Origin: Cristatella mucedo | Taxonomy: Eukaryota; Bryozoa; Phylactolaemata; Cristatellidae | Length of the DNA stretch: 64,000 nucleotides | NCBI GenBank assembly: GCA_009760855.2 | Contig: WPIO01000018.1 | Coordinates: 3,937,001 to 4,001,000 of the forward strand | Reading direction: 5' to 3' | Shown here: piece by piece, positions 36,966-48,819 of the stretch | Layout: the number at the start of each line of letters is the position of its first letter | Position numbering within the stretch: position 1 is the stretch's first letter | Translations under genes and position numbers: made by a program | The notes under the pieces: generated by a model | What the model was told of the DNA's origin: nothing | The model's input: the letters and a program-made list of their open reading frames with translations, nothing else | Databases searched by the model: none

Positions 36966-37554
36966 ATTTCATTTAGTCTAAAGCGTGTGGTCTCCTCCTT
37001 ATATGAAATCACCTATTAATGGCGAAAAATAAATACCCTTGATATTAATGTTGTCCGTGCGAGAATATCTGCTTCGTCTCTGCTGCACAATCCTCCGTCC
37101 GAGCGGTCATTATTGGTAGATCGCTACAGCACGTCACCAGCTGACATGCTCGACGAGTTTGCATCTTTGACTAAGCCCACTGTTTGCCCTCGCCAAGAAG
37201 GCCTATGGTTTACAGCAGACGTTGAACCTGCAAGGCCTACCAAGCGGGAGCTTCGGGCAAACATACACAAGATCAGGATTGGCTGTCCATCGACAGGCGC
37301 ATGAGGACTACTGTCGATCACATGAGTCGATCCAAGCAAAGGCCAGGTATAGCTTCTATACAATTGTTGTGGAATCATAGGTGCACAATCCAAAAATGCT
37401 TCTTACGTCTACGACCAACAATCTCCGCAATCACTCCTAGATGTGCTCCTTACCTAGCGATTTTTGAGATGATCTAGCTGATCGCTTCTCTAGATTCCTC
37501 GGCAACAGGATAGAGAAGATCAAGGAGTCCATCCCTAGCGTGGCACCATCGGTG

Positions 37555-38580
37555 TTGTGTCTCCGTCTGTAACTCCACAAAGCCACAAAACTAAGTGGGT
37601 ATTACTCAGGGAAGTTTTTTTATTGCATAATCACAGCCTAAGCTGGTGTAGGTATGCACTTGCTAGCCAAAATACTTCATGTCAGGCAATAAAGAGAAAG
37701 TGAGAATCATAGTCGAGTTAGGAGTGCAGTAGAGGTAGTGAGTAGTATGTAATTATAAATTAAAAAATAAATAAATACTAGCTGATTTAACAGCCACTTT
37801 TTGTATAGCGACAGAAGAGCCTTCACGGCTATCACCATTACCGCTTGCAGTAGCGATAAAGGATCGCCCACTGCAGGATTCGAACCCACGACCTCGGGGC
37901 CGAGGTCGTGAAAAGCAACCGCCTTACCTAGTGAGCCATTACGGCTCACATCAGTTTAGGACGGCTGGAAAGGATGTGCAATCGTCGGGAGCAGGAAAGC
38001 AAGTTGTCGTTGCGTGAGAGTTGTGGATGTAAGTTCTGCAGTCTATGGCCCGTAGAGCGAAAGCTTCTGTCACTAAGGGTCCTTAAGCAAAGGAATGGAA
38101 CAGCTAATTTATTTTCCGTACATGACCTAAGGGCTCGTGGAGGCGGAAACTGGCGCATCAGTTCAGATAGGTAAGTAGGAGCCAAGCCGTGTCAAGCCCC
38201 CGTGGGTCAGTATAAGAACTTTGCTCTTTATCCGATAGTCAAACGACAGACATCCTAGATCTTGTAGAAATGGAGACACACGGTCAAAACTCTCTGTGTT
38301 GCAAACTAGCCTTGAAACTGTATTTATATCCAGCTGCAGTGGGCTAATGGCTTCTTTCTATCCCAGCTGGAATGAAATTAAAATAATATAGTCGAGACAA
38401 TAGAAAGGATACGGTTGAATATTTTGCGAGCCTCCTGGAATGCAGCTCCTAATCTTAGATATGGGATCGGACGTGATGGCTTGCAGTAGCAACAGTCTTC
38501 TTAACGCAGCTTTCAAAAGTTAGAGGACGAAGCTCGAAGACGACACCTAAATTTCGAGCCGATGACGACGGCTGCATAAC
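37555..38580 (-). mobile_element. LINE family B, 5'-truncated, inserted in LINE A
   Basis: Minus-strand copy. Terminus 'gtctccgtctgtaactccac' at 37559. Then 3' UTR, SINE1 insertion, the C-terminal region ('gcaaaggaatggaacagcta') and the post-RT block near 38545 ('gacgacacctaaatttcgag'). LINE A sequence stops just before it and resumes near 38620. Confidence 0.88.
37750..37950 (-). mobile_element. SINE1 inside LINE B inside LINE A
   Basis: Minus-strand copy with an AAATAAAT-type tail (37755-37775), body, and a nearly perfect tRNA-like head; antisense B box 'ggattcgaaccc'. It interrupts LINE B between 'gaggtagtgagtag' and 'ttaggacggctgg', giving a three-level nest. Confidence 0.88.
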
Positions 38581-40549
38581 AGTTAATCCTGTCCATCGTT
38601 AATCCCATTTAATCCTGTCCGTCGATTCCATGCAGCACCTCAATGTCCCCATTTTAGGAGGCCACTAGGTACCTTGTCCAGAAGTTCATATTTTAATCAA
38701 AGAAGACAACTAGTCCTCTAGATCCTATTCCCACCGCCCTTCTTCAATACTGCTAAGATATGCAGCTGCCATGCATAGCTAAAATAATATATATGCAATT
38801 AGCCTCAGGTGACGCCTAAGACCTTTATAAAAGGCTGTAGTCAGGCCTATGCTAACGAAAGCCACACTAGATCAAGAAACCTTAATCAACTTCCACCCAG
38901 TCTTCCTTTTACCATTCCAGCCAAATACGCAGGAACGAGTCGTGGCAGACCAGCGAAACTCATATATTGTAACTTCAAATGTTGCCAGTAAGTTCCAGTC
39001 TAGTTTTAGAACCAATCACTCTAAAGAGTCGGAATTGCTTCGTGTGTATAACGACCTACTGGGGCAGCACAGGTCAATAGAGTATCTCTGCTTGTTTTTC
39101 ATGATCTTTCGACAGCTTTTGAAACTATTGATCACAAAGTCCTTCTTGATTGCATATCATCTCGCATGGGTATCACTGGCACTGAATTGCAATGGTTCAC
39201 GTCCTATCTCAGTGGGAAACCTCAGAGTATTGATGTGAATGGACACAGATCTTCCGAGAAACCTCAGAGCTCCGTGCTTGGTCCCGTTATTTTCACGGCT
39301 TATACTCTTTCTCTTGCTGATGTGATTTCTAAGCAAAATATGCGCTTTAACTTCTATCCTAATGACACTCAGTTGCACCATGGCTTTGATTACTGCCAAC
39401 CCTCCAGCACGTCGAATTTTCTCAACTCCCTTGCTGCATGTATTGATGACATCCACAAATAGATGGCAGCAAATTTTCTTAAATTGAATGCTGATAAAAC
39501 CAACTTACTAGTTGTGGGAAAACTAAGCATGATTCAGAAATTGGAAAGACTAACTCTCACAATCGGCTCTGCCAGCATATCTCCTGTTGAATCAGCTCAA
39601 AATCTAGGTGTCATGTTCCAAAGTGACTTTTGTTAGATGACCAAATCAGCTCCACAGTCACGTCTGCCTACTTTCAGCTACATAACATTGCCAAAATTCG
39701 GGCTTGTTTAGATAAGGATACCACATCCAAGTTGGTCCACGCATTTGTGACATCCCGTCTTGACTTGTGTAACCCACTGCTTGCTGGTCTACCGGCCTGT
39801 GCAATCAGGTGCTTACAGCTGGTACCAAACTCTGCAGTTCGCCTGTCTGTCGTAAGTGGCGCAGTCGCCACATCAGGACACTTCTAGCTGACCTGCATTC
39901 GCTCCCAGTTAAGAAAATATCGCCTTCAATGTTGTGTCACTCTCTTTTATGTTTATTCATTCTTTATTCAGCCTACCTATCGGATCCTACTCCCCCACTA
40001 GGCTAAGCATCGTACCACATGCTTTCGGAATCTAATCATTTAATTATACCTCGTACAAACCTCAAATGCTTGTAGACCATGCTTTCAGTTCGTATGCTCC
40101 CATAGCCTGGAGTTCAGTCCCGACTTTCTTCGCCACATTCCCTGAATTGACCACATTAAAAAAGCTAAGACCGCATTTATTTATAACAGCATTTTGTGGC
40201 TCCTTGTGATTCTTCCTTGTGTGCTTAAGGTAGCTGACACTGTGCATGCTGCCAGTAACCATATACGCATTCTGACCTCTGTGCATGTCACGTTTAACCA
40301 TGTTATGCTTGTTGTCATCGAGCACCGTAACAATCGATCGTGCTTCCTTCGCAGCAAATGTTAAGTGTCTAGAAAGTGATTGAGTTTTTTGAAGGCGTCA
40401 TAACAAATAAATTACTAATATTATTATTAATATACTGCAAGTTTTTTTGTATGATAAGTTACACTAAATATAACAAAAAAATCTTATTTGATCCTAGGTA
40501 CCTTGATTATGGAAATGCTTCAGGAAGTGAGTGTTTTCAAGCGACTTAC

Positions 40550-40969
40550 TGCATATTTTCACGTTGGAGAGACGTTTACCAACAAAATGCTGTGGTGAAA
40601 TGTAGCCTCTCCCTTCGCGAAGTTCTCCGACACACATTTGCTGATTAAGTAGCTTCAATCCTGCCTCCGAATTTCGAGAGACTCGAATGTTGAAATATAT
40701 TTCGAGCGAGTCCAAATCAATGTACTGAGGACGATCCAAAAGCATTTCACAATTGATGTGATCGACGTCGAAATAGCGCTTAAACTCAGGAAATACTTGA
40801 GACTGACCGTTAGGATTGCATGTCACAGACTGAAATAAACCAGTCAGATTACCCGAGGCCAAATACACCGATATAGGAACCATTCCACTTAGTTTGGACA
40901 CGGTGCAATTCACCGTAAACGATGATCCCATATTTAAACATCTTGGCCAGATCCCTCTGACTTCTGGCT
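40550..40969 (-). CDS. Ig-like ectodomain exon, second subtype
   Basis: A 420-nt exon (140 residues), phase 1-1. Acceptor 'attttttgcag'; donor 'tgca|gtaagt', the best consensus donor in the set. An alternative donor 'tcaag|gtacc' at 40502 is also phase 1 and would give 156 residues. It has five main cysteines ('PRC', 'VNC', 'VTC', 'INC', 'QMC') with spacing unlike the 17 and 23 kb exons, but 'ISVYLASGNLTGLFQSVTC' aligns with their 'VVLRISNATNSVELAC' block. The frame is open throughout. The acceptor is only 38 nt from the stop codon of the tail exon at 41008-41165, so this exon cannot be the first exon of an independent gene unless a signal-peptide exon lies further away and is spliced past the tail. 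Confidence 0.65.
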
Positions 40970-41007
40970 CTGCAAAAAATAATGTTATTTGGCAACAACG
41001 CACTCAA

Positions 41008-41165
41008 TTAATGCCAGTCGAAAGAGCGTTTCGACTGCAGATGTACATAGTTTAACACGGATGAATTAAGAGGCTTCGAGGACTTTGAACTTGTCCTTAC
41101 TTTGAAGGCCTTACGTTTTTTAGATAAGGAAGCTTCTATACTTTCGTACTCGTGATCAGGCGAAG
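41008..41165 (-). CDS. Cytoplasmic-tail terminal exon with ITIM-like motif
   Basis: A pyrimidine-rich acceptor ('ccagccatttcctag') opens a phase-1 frame of 51 codons ending in a stop. Joined to the transmembrane exon at 60935-61072 (donor phase 1) it would give a basic, Ser/Lys-rich tail. Tyr-6 lies in 'HEYESI' (a YxxI motif) and Tyr-39 in 'LNYVHL', which fits the ITIM consensus (I/V/L/S-x-Y-x-x-I/V/L). No hydrophobic segment. There is a possible internal donor ('aaac|gtaagg', phase 1) after residue 16 that could splice to the Ig-like exon 38 nt beyond the stop; then the ITIM-like part would be intronic. The match to a receptor tail is pattern-based. Confidence 0.5.
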
Positions 41166-41221
41166 CTAGGAAATGGCTGGCAGACTGAAATGGCCTGCCA
41201 TTTCCCTTCACTTTCATAGAA

Positions 41222-41394
41222 CTAGATAATGCACCGTATACCTGCAGCAGCCATCCTTACATCATCTAGGCGTAAAATACAATGGGAAAATTGAAATTAT
41301 AAAGTCAGATTAGCGCATAGCTGCCATCCCTAATAGCAAGAAGCGATGTACAGCAGGTCGGCATGCATATATAAATTACAATTATTTGCATAGC
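41222..41394. other. Short spacer, no gene seen
   Basis: Unique-looking AT-rich DNA between the tail exon and a LINE B scrap. Confidence 0.4.
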
Positions 41395-41500
41395 GGGAAA
41401 GTGGGAAGCATAGCAGAGCCAGGAGAGCAGCCGAGGTAGTTAGTAGCATAGAAGTAGCAGCTGCAGGACCGCTGAAAAGCATGTGCCACAGTCGGCTGTG
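41395..41500 (-). mobile_element. LINE family B scrap
   Basis: Antisense 3' UTR segment 'gggaaagtgggaagcatagc' through 'gaagtagcagctgcaggac' and 'ccgctgaaaagcatgtgcc'. The terminus is missing. Confidence 0.8.
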
Positions 41501-41589
41501 TGTTTGTCGTCCGCTGGTAGTCGGCTCTGGCGGCGGCTCGCATAGCTGCCATTGACTGGACGGTCGGGCTTTTCTGTCGACATCTCACT

Positions 41590-43390
41590 CGACAGCTCCG
41601 AGTGACTGACCCTGGCACGATCGCTTGGGCACTCGCGACCGGAGGAAGCGCCCGCCCCCCTCGTGGCCGTCGCCCGGAGCCTGCACGCTATCTCCGGGTC
41701 CCTGGGTCGTCTGCTGTGGGACTCAAAGATCGCCTCCCACCTGTTAAGGTTCTGCAGAAGCAACTACGCCAGAGCCATGCCCGAGTCCTCCTGCCAGTGC
41801 CGACGGCCTAGTCTGGCGACATGGCAGCGGCTAGTCGGTCCCACTGGCAGCAGGCGGAATCCACTGCGGCAGCGGACGGCAGCGGTTCGCTTCCTGTGTA
41901 GGCGGGGTAGGGACGGGAAGAGGGCGGGGCGGGGGTGGAAATGCAGCAGGTATGCTCAGCACAGGCGCTGACTTGGAGCGGACAGCGTTCGCTTCCTGCG
42001 TTCCTGCAGGCTCCTCGCTTTCTCGATGCCGGCTGTGCAGAGCCGCCTATCAATGTATTACAGTGCCGCTTACAGTCGCGGAAGTTGTCACCCGTGTCCG
42101 ACGAGCTCACAATAGTGCACTGGGCGCCGACCGCCTGGAGTGCCGCCAACAGGGCTTCGTCGACCTTGGCTGCAATACTTATCATACATACTATCATAAT
42201 ACATACTTATCGCAGTCATCCTCAACGGCAGCCATCGCTTCGATGACATCACCTCTGCCTGGAGATCAAGTTTCACCATCTAGATCTTCAGGAAGGGTGA
42301 CCCGAGCCAGCCGGGCAGCTTTAAGCCGATCGAACTGTTCCCGACTCTTTACAAGCTGCTGTCGGGCTGCTTAGCCTCCAGGCTGAGCAAGTGTGCTTGC
42401 ACAGTTAGCCGTCAGCGGAAGAGTTTCGTCCAGGGGGTCGAGGGGTGCCTCTAGCAGTCATTCTTTGTCGAGAGCGCCTTCGAGGGGGGGGGGGGCCGGC
42501 CGCCAGGGTCGTCGAGAAATCTTCCGCTGCATTTCTCTACCTGCAGAGTGACTTCGGGAGCGGTCCGCACGAGGCGCTGCTCGGGTGCAACGGTGTGTCG
42601 GGCATGGTGAGGCGTTCTGCACGCTGTTTGTGGACCGTCTCAATGCTGGGTCGACGCTGGAGCTCCGGGTGAACGGCATCAGCCTGGCGCTCTTTGCCGC
42701 CGCCTCTGGCGTCCGGCAGGGTGACCCTCGTTTGCCGACCTCACTTGTCGTCCCTGCGATGGGGCTCGGCATCCGCCATTCAGGCCTACGCCGGTTTTCC
42801 CCTGAGCGACATGCGACTCTGCCCGTTAGCCCTGGCCGACTACATGGCTCTTACCGACGAGTCGGCCGCGGGCCCACAGTCGCTCGCGTCGGCAGCGGAA
42901 AATGCCACATTAGCACTCGGCCTCCTGTCCAGGCCAGAGAAGCGGCACGCGAGCGATCCCGGCAACGATCGCTCTGCAGATGCGGCGGCGCATTCCGAAG
43001 GCACATTCCCAAAGGCACAGGCGAGCAATTCCGGGGAGCCCCGCAGCAGGCTCGGGCAGCAGCGGGCAGAGATGGCCTGAGATGCCTGCAACTGCAGCAA
43101 GAGCGACACCAACCTTTCCCAAGGCCTGCCTTCTCGCCCCGTGGCAGAAGACCAAAGCCCTGCGGACGTTCCTGCTCGTGCGGCTCGACTACAGTCAAGG
43201 ACTACCCACAAGTCTTGGCTCGACTACATCCGCCGAGCTTCCACGATATCTCGAGCGGCCGCTTCAAAGGTCTTTGCACCTTGCAAGCGTTACCATCGTT
43301 ACCGTCGTTACCAGAACGACTGAGAGTTGCGGAAATAGACATGGTCTCCACACGCTGTTCAACGGGCAATCCATACTTTTTAATGTAACC
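41590..43390 (+). mobile_element. GC-rich non-LTR retrotransposon relic (R2/NeSL-like)
   Basis: Sharp rise in GC. Plus-strand frames, joined through several shifts, give RT-type blocks in order. The first is 'TVAEVVTRVRRAHNSALGAD' (near 42070). Next come 'GDPSQPGSFKPIELFPTLYK' (near 42298), 'LQSDFGSGPHEALL' (near 42540), 'ELRVNGISL' and 'SGVRQGDP' (near 42710), and 'LADYMALTDES' (near 42832). The last is a post-RT 'KTKALRTFLLVRLDYS' segment. The YADD box is destroyed. 'SGVRQGDP' and the C-terminal 'LVRLDY' style fit the R2/NeSL-like group better than L2/CR1, but clade placement needs a tree. Confidence 0.68.
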
Positions 43391-43659
43391 TGATTTACGA
43401 AGAGCTCACTGACAAACATATGTTTAAAAAAAGACATTTGGCTAAGGTGAGGTTCGTTCTGTACATGCTGGCATGTTCCAAAGAGCATCCAGTCCTTAAT
43501 TTATCAGCTCAATCTCAGTAACGTAGAACGGTCCAATCGACACCCACCGAATGAAGCTCTTCTCCAAAACTTGAAGTGGCATGCGAGCTTCTCTTTCAAA
43601 ATGCAGCATTCTACTAATTGAGTAGTCCTGCAGTCGGCTTGTTATGCCTGCCGTGTATA
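43391..43659. other. No gene seen
   Basis: Short spacer; no motif recognised. Confidence 0.4.
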
Positions 43660-43812
43660 AATAAATAAAATTCATTTATGTCGCGCCCAAGGAGAACTTA
43701 ATTCTTATTCAGGCGCTTCACATATGCCCCAGGGCTCGAGCCCACAATCTCGGCCCAACCATGGTCGGTGCGAGCACCTAATTTACTGGGCCAAATCAGC
43801 TTAGCAATGCCA
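43660..43812 (-). mobile_element. SINE2 (tRNA-derived)
   Basis: Minus strand: TAAAT-rich tail, LINE A-like hairpin ('cgcgcccaaggagaactta'), then B box antisense 'gggctcgagccc' and A-box region antisense near 43780. Confidence 0.85.
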
Positions 43813-44397
43813 TAACTGGTACTGAAAGAGAACACAATTTCACATGATGCGAATACTATCTCGAATGCGGTCAAATCAGGAAAAATCTACCGTTTCCCTA
43901 TCCCATTTTTGGACGGGAAACAGATCATTGTCGTATCCACGTTTTATCACTTAATGCATTAAAAGTTGCTTCATTTATGGGTCGATAAAGCTTACTGTAA
44001 GATTGCTGAGACTACAGCCAAGTAATGCAGCAAAGTTCAGCGATGTTAGAATAAGCGCGGCTTTCTAATTCACATGTGTTCGGAGTGTGGAATATCTGGA
44101 TATTAAAACTTGTGGAAATCAACAGCCACCAAGGCCTTCGAAGCTCAATACCAAGATCAGTATCTATACAGGCCTTGATCCAGAGAGCATGAAAAGCCAA
44201 GCTTCAGCTGCAAGATTTCCCAATAAATTCACAACCACTGCAAAAAGCTCAATATGGCTGCTAGGGGTTCTCTGATGTTATCCAGATCCTACAATGACAA
44301 AAAATTTGAGCGGCCTCTGCCCCGACGTCCGTGGCCCAATCTTTCTCTCGGATTCACGAGAAAAATTGGCAGCAAAGCCTGCAATGTAAGGCACTGT
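43813..44397. other. No gene seen
   Basis: No recognisable coding or repeat feature other than short random frames. Confidence 0.4.
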
Positions 44398-44448
44398 ATC
44401 TCCCATCTGTAACTCCACCAAACCTGCACAGATTAAGTGTTTGTTACG

Positions 44449-44589
44449 CGCGATAGCAAAGCTTCCGGGGCAGAGCCACAAACGTGACCAACCAGGAGAG
44501 GTCTCGCTGACTGCATGGTCCGGGAGACAGACATAGAGCTGCCAATAAACGTGCTCTGTTTATCCACGATACGTGTTATCGTTACGAGG
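44449..44589 (+). mobile_element. 5' LTR of Gypsy element
   Basis: 'Cgcgatagcaaagcttccgg' to about 'gttatcgttacg'. Aligns with 48820-48993: shared 'gatagcaaagct/gatagcagagct', 'gaccaa(c/t)cag', 'aacgtgctctg'. The first bases are mutated from TG to CG. The LTR is short (about 140 bp). Confidence 0.7.
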
Positions 44590-47500
44590 TGGTCGCGGTG
44601 GAGTTATTAAGTGTCGCCCTGAATATAAAAAAGGTCGAGAGCTAGCAAAGTGTAACCCTCTAGCGGAGTTCACTTTTGACGAGCCGGCGTTATGGACGGC
44701 TGGTGAAATCATTTTCGCCATTGTGTGATGGCAGCCAAGCTGACTGCAGAGGAGCAAGAAATAAAGATAAATACACCTTTTTTACGCCAATGGGGGCGAA
44801 AGCCGAAGCGATGCTTGACACCTTCAACTATTTGGTCGACCAAGTGAAGACTTTGGATGTCAACTTGGGCAAATTTGATGACTACTTCATACCGCGAAGG
44901 AATATCATCCACCATTGGGCTATGTTTAACCACCGCTGTCAACACCCGGGGGACTACCTAGGCATTCATTCGCGGACTACATGATTTAGCTTCCCACTAT
45001 GAATACGGCGCGATGAAAGATGAGTTGATCCGAGATCGCCTGGTTTGTGGCTCGTCTGACCTCAGACTTTCACAAGCCCTGCAACTAATTCCCGACCTTA
45101 ACCGCGGCTTTGCAGAAAGCGCGTCAGGCAGAGATGGTAAAATCACAACTGAGTCTGCATCGCCCGGTGTTTAGATGTCTTCGAATTGGGTGCACGACTA
45201 AAGTCCGCCGACTTTCTGGAGGCCTGCGTCTTAGAGGCTACCAGCCGCGTAGACCGAAGGAGAGTTGTGCTTTCAAATGACGCACAAAAACTAACAGCTG
45301 CCGGAACTGTAACTCGGCTCGCACGACGCTGCCCGGCAAGTGACCGCCATTGCAATACCTGGCGGGAGTTGGGACACTACGCAGCGCTCTGCAAATCACG
45401 CATAAAACCTGACGCTAAAGTAAGAGGGGTCGTGGCTGAATCAGACTTTGAGAATTACACGGCGGACGCCATTACAGAATCTATAGCTGTGGAGTGCCAG
45501 TCGGATATGGCATCATCATCATATCAAAAGGATATATTCGTGTATGGAAGGACCATTCCATTGCAAGTAGCTAGTTTCGCTGAAGTAACAGTCATTGCCG
45601 AAGGCACAAGCTCGATTACCTCGACCACCTTGTATCGAGCCTACAGCGTCAAAACTACACAGTTTGTGCACCGTTCTGGCTTGTAAGGGTTCCTTCAAAG
45701 CGAGGTTAAAGCGGAAAGAAACAGTTTATCTGCTGCCAGTCTACATAGTCGCTGGTGCAAGAAATAATTTGTCTCCTCGGCCAAAGAGCTTTTCTGAGCA
45801 CGGGACTAAACAAGCTCAGCTTAGAGGAGGCTATTCTTAGCGATCCGGTATTTGGAGAGATCGGAGTAATGCAATCTCAGCCAGTGAAAATCTGTCTCAA
45901 ATCAGATAATGAAGCATAGTTCGTGCACATAGCTCGCCGCATATCAAGACCGCTGTTCCTTATGGTATACAGCAAACTCCTTCGTATGGAGAAGAGCAAG
46001 GCATCGTCAGACGTGTATCCGAGCCGACCGAGTGGTGCTCTTCAATCGTACCGGTCCTGAAGCCCAATCGCAAAGTGCGCCTCTGTGTCGAATTGAAGTG
46101 CATCGGTTCGGGAAAGTACGTGCTATCTACGCTTGATAAAATTTTGTCTCAATTTGTTGATGCTTCGATGTTCTCTTAGTGGGATTCCTCCAGCGGATTT
46201 TGGGTCATTCCGAATGCAGCCCAAAGCGGGTGGTAAGCTCGACCTGAGGCTAAATACGGGCACGAGACCGATAGCGAACAAGCAACGTGAGAGAAAGTTG
46301 AAAAGAACTTTGAAGAGAGAGTTCAATAGTGCGTAAAACCGCTTAGATGCCAACGGGTGGAACCGAAAAGTCGTCCTGGTTGATTCAACTGTCGGAGCGG
46401 CCGCTCCGCATCGTGCCGAATCTCTTGTCCCATGAGAGCACTCGCTTAACAAAGTTTATAAAACCATTTGGACGTTTTTGTTTTCGCTGGCTGCCCTTTG
46501 GCATTTCTAGCAGGCCATATACCTTTCAAAGACTGATGCGCGTCCTCTTGGGCCAGATCGAAGGTGCTAGCCATTTATATGGACAATGTTTTGGTTTAAG
46601 AATCCACTGTGGCTGAGCATGACAACAGATTGCGTCTCGTCATTTCGTCATTTCAAAGTCGGGCCTAAAGTTGAATATTCCGCCAGCCCACTTTGACGTT
46701 CATAGGTTATGGAATTGATGCCAGCGGCGTCCGGCCACCAGACGACAAAATAGAACCATCCTAAACCTATGTGATCCGACCAACATAGCCGAGCTAAAGC
46801 GATGCCTTGGTGTGATCAACTACCTGGGGCCGATTTGTGCCAAATCTGGTCACTGTATCAAAACAGCTAAACGATCTTCTTTCGTCTGACTCAGTGTGGT
46901 ACTGGGGGCCTAACCAGAAGTAAGAATTCCTGTAAGCAAAGTTGCTTCTGACTATAGCACCGGTGTTGGCTTGTTTCGACTCACAAAAGTCGGAGATTTT
47001 CAGTGCCGATTCCAATAGCTATGGTCTAGGTGCCGTTCTGCTGCAGCGCCGTGGATCGGGAGAGCAAGATGTGTAACCTGTCGCATTAGCATCCCGCACG
47101 TGGTCTGGCGCCAAAACAAGTTATGCTCAAATAAAAAATAGCGTCTAGCGGCGGTATGGGCGTTCGAGATATTCAGTCAGTTCCATGCTGGTTTGCCTTT
47201 TTTGAGCTTCGCAGTGACCATACACCGCTTATTTCGTTTGGATTGATAAGAGACCTTGACCTTGATCCGTTAGATGCCAATGCCTGTTGATGCGAAAGAT
47301 GCATTTTAACCCTTGCACCCGCATGTGTGCCTGGTAAGACCTTGGTGATAGTTGATACGTTGTCAAGAGCGCCACTACGAAGAGTGAGGAACACGGCCAA
47401 GCCGAAGTCGTTCAACTCTACGTAGACACCGTTGTCCTTAAATCGCTTTAAGTAGGTCGCTTTCGTGAAGTGAAATATAGCAGGCTACCGCTACATGCTT

Positions 47501-47633
47501 TCGTAGAGTATACGCTGTCAGGGTGGCCTAAATCAAGCAAGGGCCTACTGGAAGCCTTGCGGAAGTGCTTCGCCATGTGTAGCCATATTTCTGTGCCGAA
47601 TGGTTTACTACTACTACTACTGTATGACGATTG

Positions 47634-47636
<3 letters not shown>

Positions 47637-47672
<36 letters not shown>

Positions 47673-47690
47673 CTCTCTCTCTCTCTCTCA
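47637..47690. repeat. (TA)n-(CT)n compound microsatellite
   Basis: About 32 bp of (TA)n followed by about 22 bp of (CT)n, inside the Gypsy element between RNase H and integrase. Confidence 0.95.
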
Positions 47691-48819
47691 AAGCTTTTCA
47701 TCTGGAGCGGTTCCACGACGGCCACCAGGGGGTGACTAAATTTAGGAGCCGAGCAAGGTCGTATGTAACTGGTTAGGCATTAGCCAAGACGTTAAGGCAT
47801 TTTTTGATTCCGGCAGCTTCTGTCAGAACACCAGGAGGAGACCACTGCATGAACCAGTCATCCCGACACCGTTATCTTGCGTTTCTTGACAGCAATTCGC
47901 TACCGATCTCTTTGAACACGAGGGACGACAGCATATGATTGTAATGGAATTTTACTCCCAATATATGGAAATCATCCCATTATCTAAATCGACGACCAAA
48001 GAAGTGGTGGCCAAACTACAGTCCATATTTTCTCGCTCGCTGGGGCATACCAGAGTTATTGCATTCTGACAATGGTTCCCAGTTTTTTTCTTACGAATTT
48101 GGTGATTTCGCGAGACGATACGGGTTCAAGCCCGTTAGGACCAGCCCACATTTTCCACAAGTGAACAGAAAAGTGGAGAGAGCGGTGCAAACAGCCAAAT
48201 GTATTGTGAGGCAGCCTGATCCTTCCCTCGCTTTAATTATTCCGAAGTAGACGCATTGCACCGCTACACACTTTATCCCAGCACAACCGATCATGGGACG
48301 ATAGATCAGGGCGACGTGGTCTGTGCTCCCTTGGAACGTTGAACCACATTGGCCGGCAAAGGAACCAGTGCAACTTAACGGCGACCGTGAAAAAGAGCTT
48401 CACACAGCACTACCACGATCGCCACCAATTCTGCTCGCTCACTTTCACCTCTTCAACATGGCCAACAGGTATCAGTGTGCACTGATGTCAAAAACAGCTG
48501 GAGCACACATGCAACGGTGACAGCTCAAGCAGGTGCACCTCGGTCGTTTGTAGTGCAGACTGACAATTGCAGCACACTTCGGCGGAACAGAAAGCACCTT
48601 CGACCGATTGACACCAATCTACAGGTCATCTACAGCGTATCTCCTGGCACTTCCCTACGTCTACCGAACCCTACAATTGCAGTTCAAGATCGGTCTCAAG
48701 GTATTGCCGATGAGATGCAAGCCTCTTAAGATCAAATGACAGCAAGGTCTGGCAGGGCGGTAAAGCGGACCCGAAGGCCAGATCTTTGAAAATGAGACTT
48801 TTCTTGTTTGGAGGGAAGG

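Larger units (their letters stand above)
36515..40430 (+). mobile_element. LINE family A, longest old copy, carrying nested insertions
   Basis: Plus-strand copy from the endonuclease region ('gggtgattttagcattcatt' near 36630 equals the GDFN block; 'ctgaccaaatcttctcc' near 36757) to the 3' UTR near 40395. In order: endonuclease, AT-rich insert 36829-36965, linker ('cgacgagtttgcatctttga' near 37151), LINE B with SINE1 (37555-38580), RT start ('tagtcaggcc' near 38838), RT core with 'ISKQNMRFNFYPNDTQLH' at 39328-39381 (catalytic YADD is now YPND), and the C-terminal region. All frames are broken. Confidence 0.88.
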
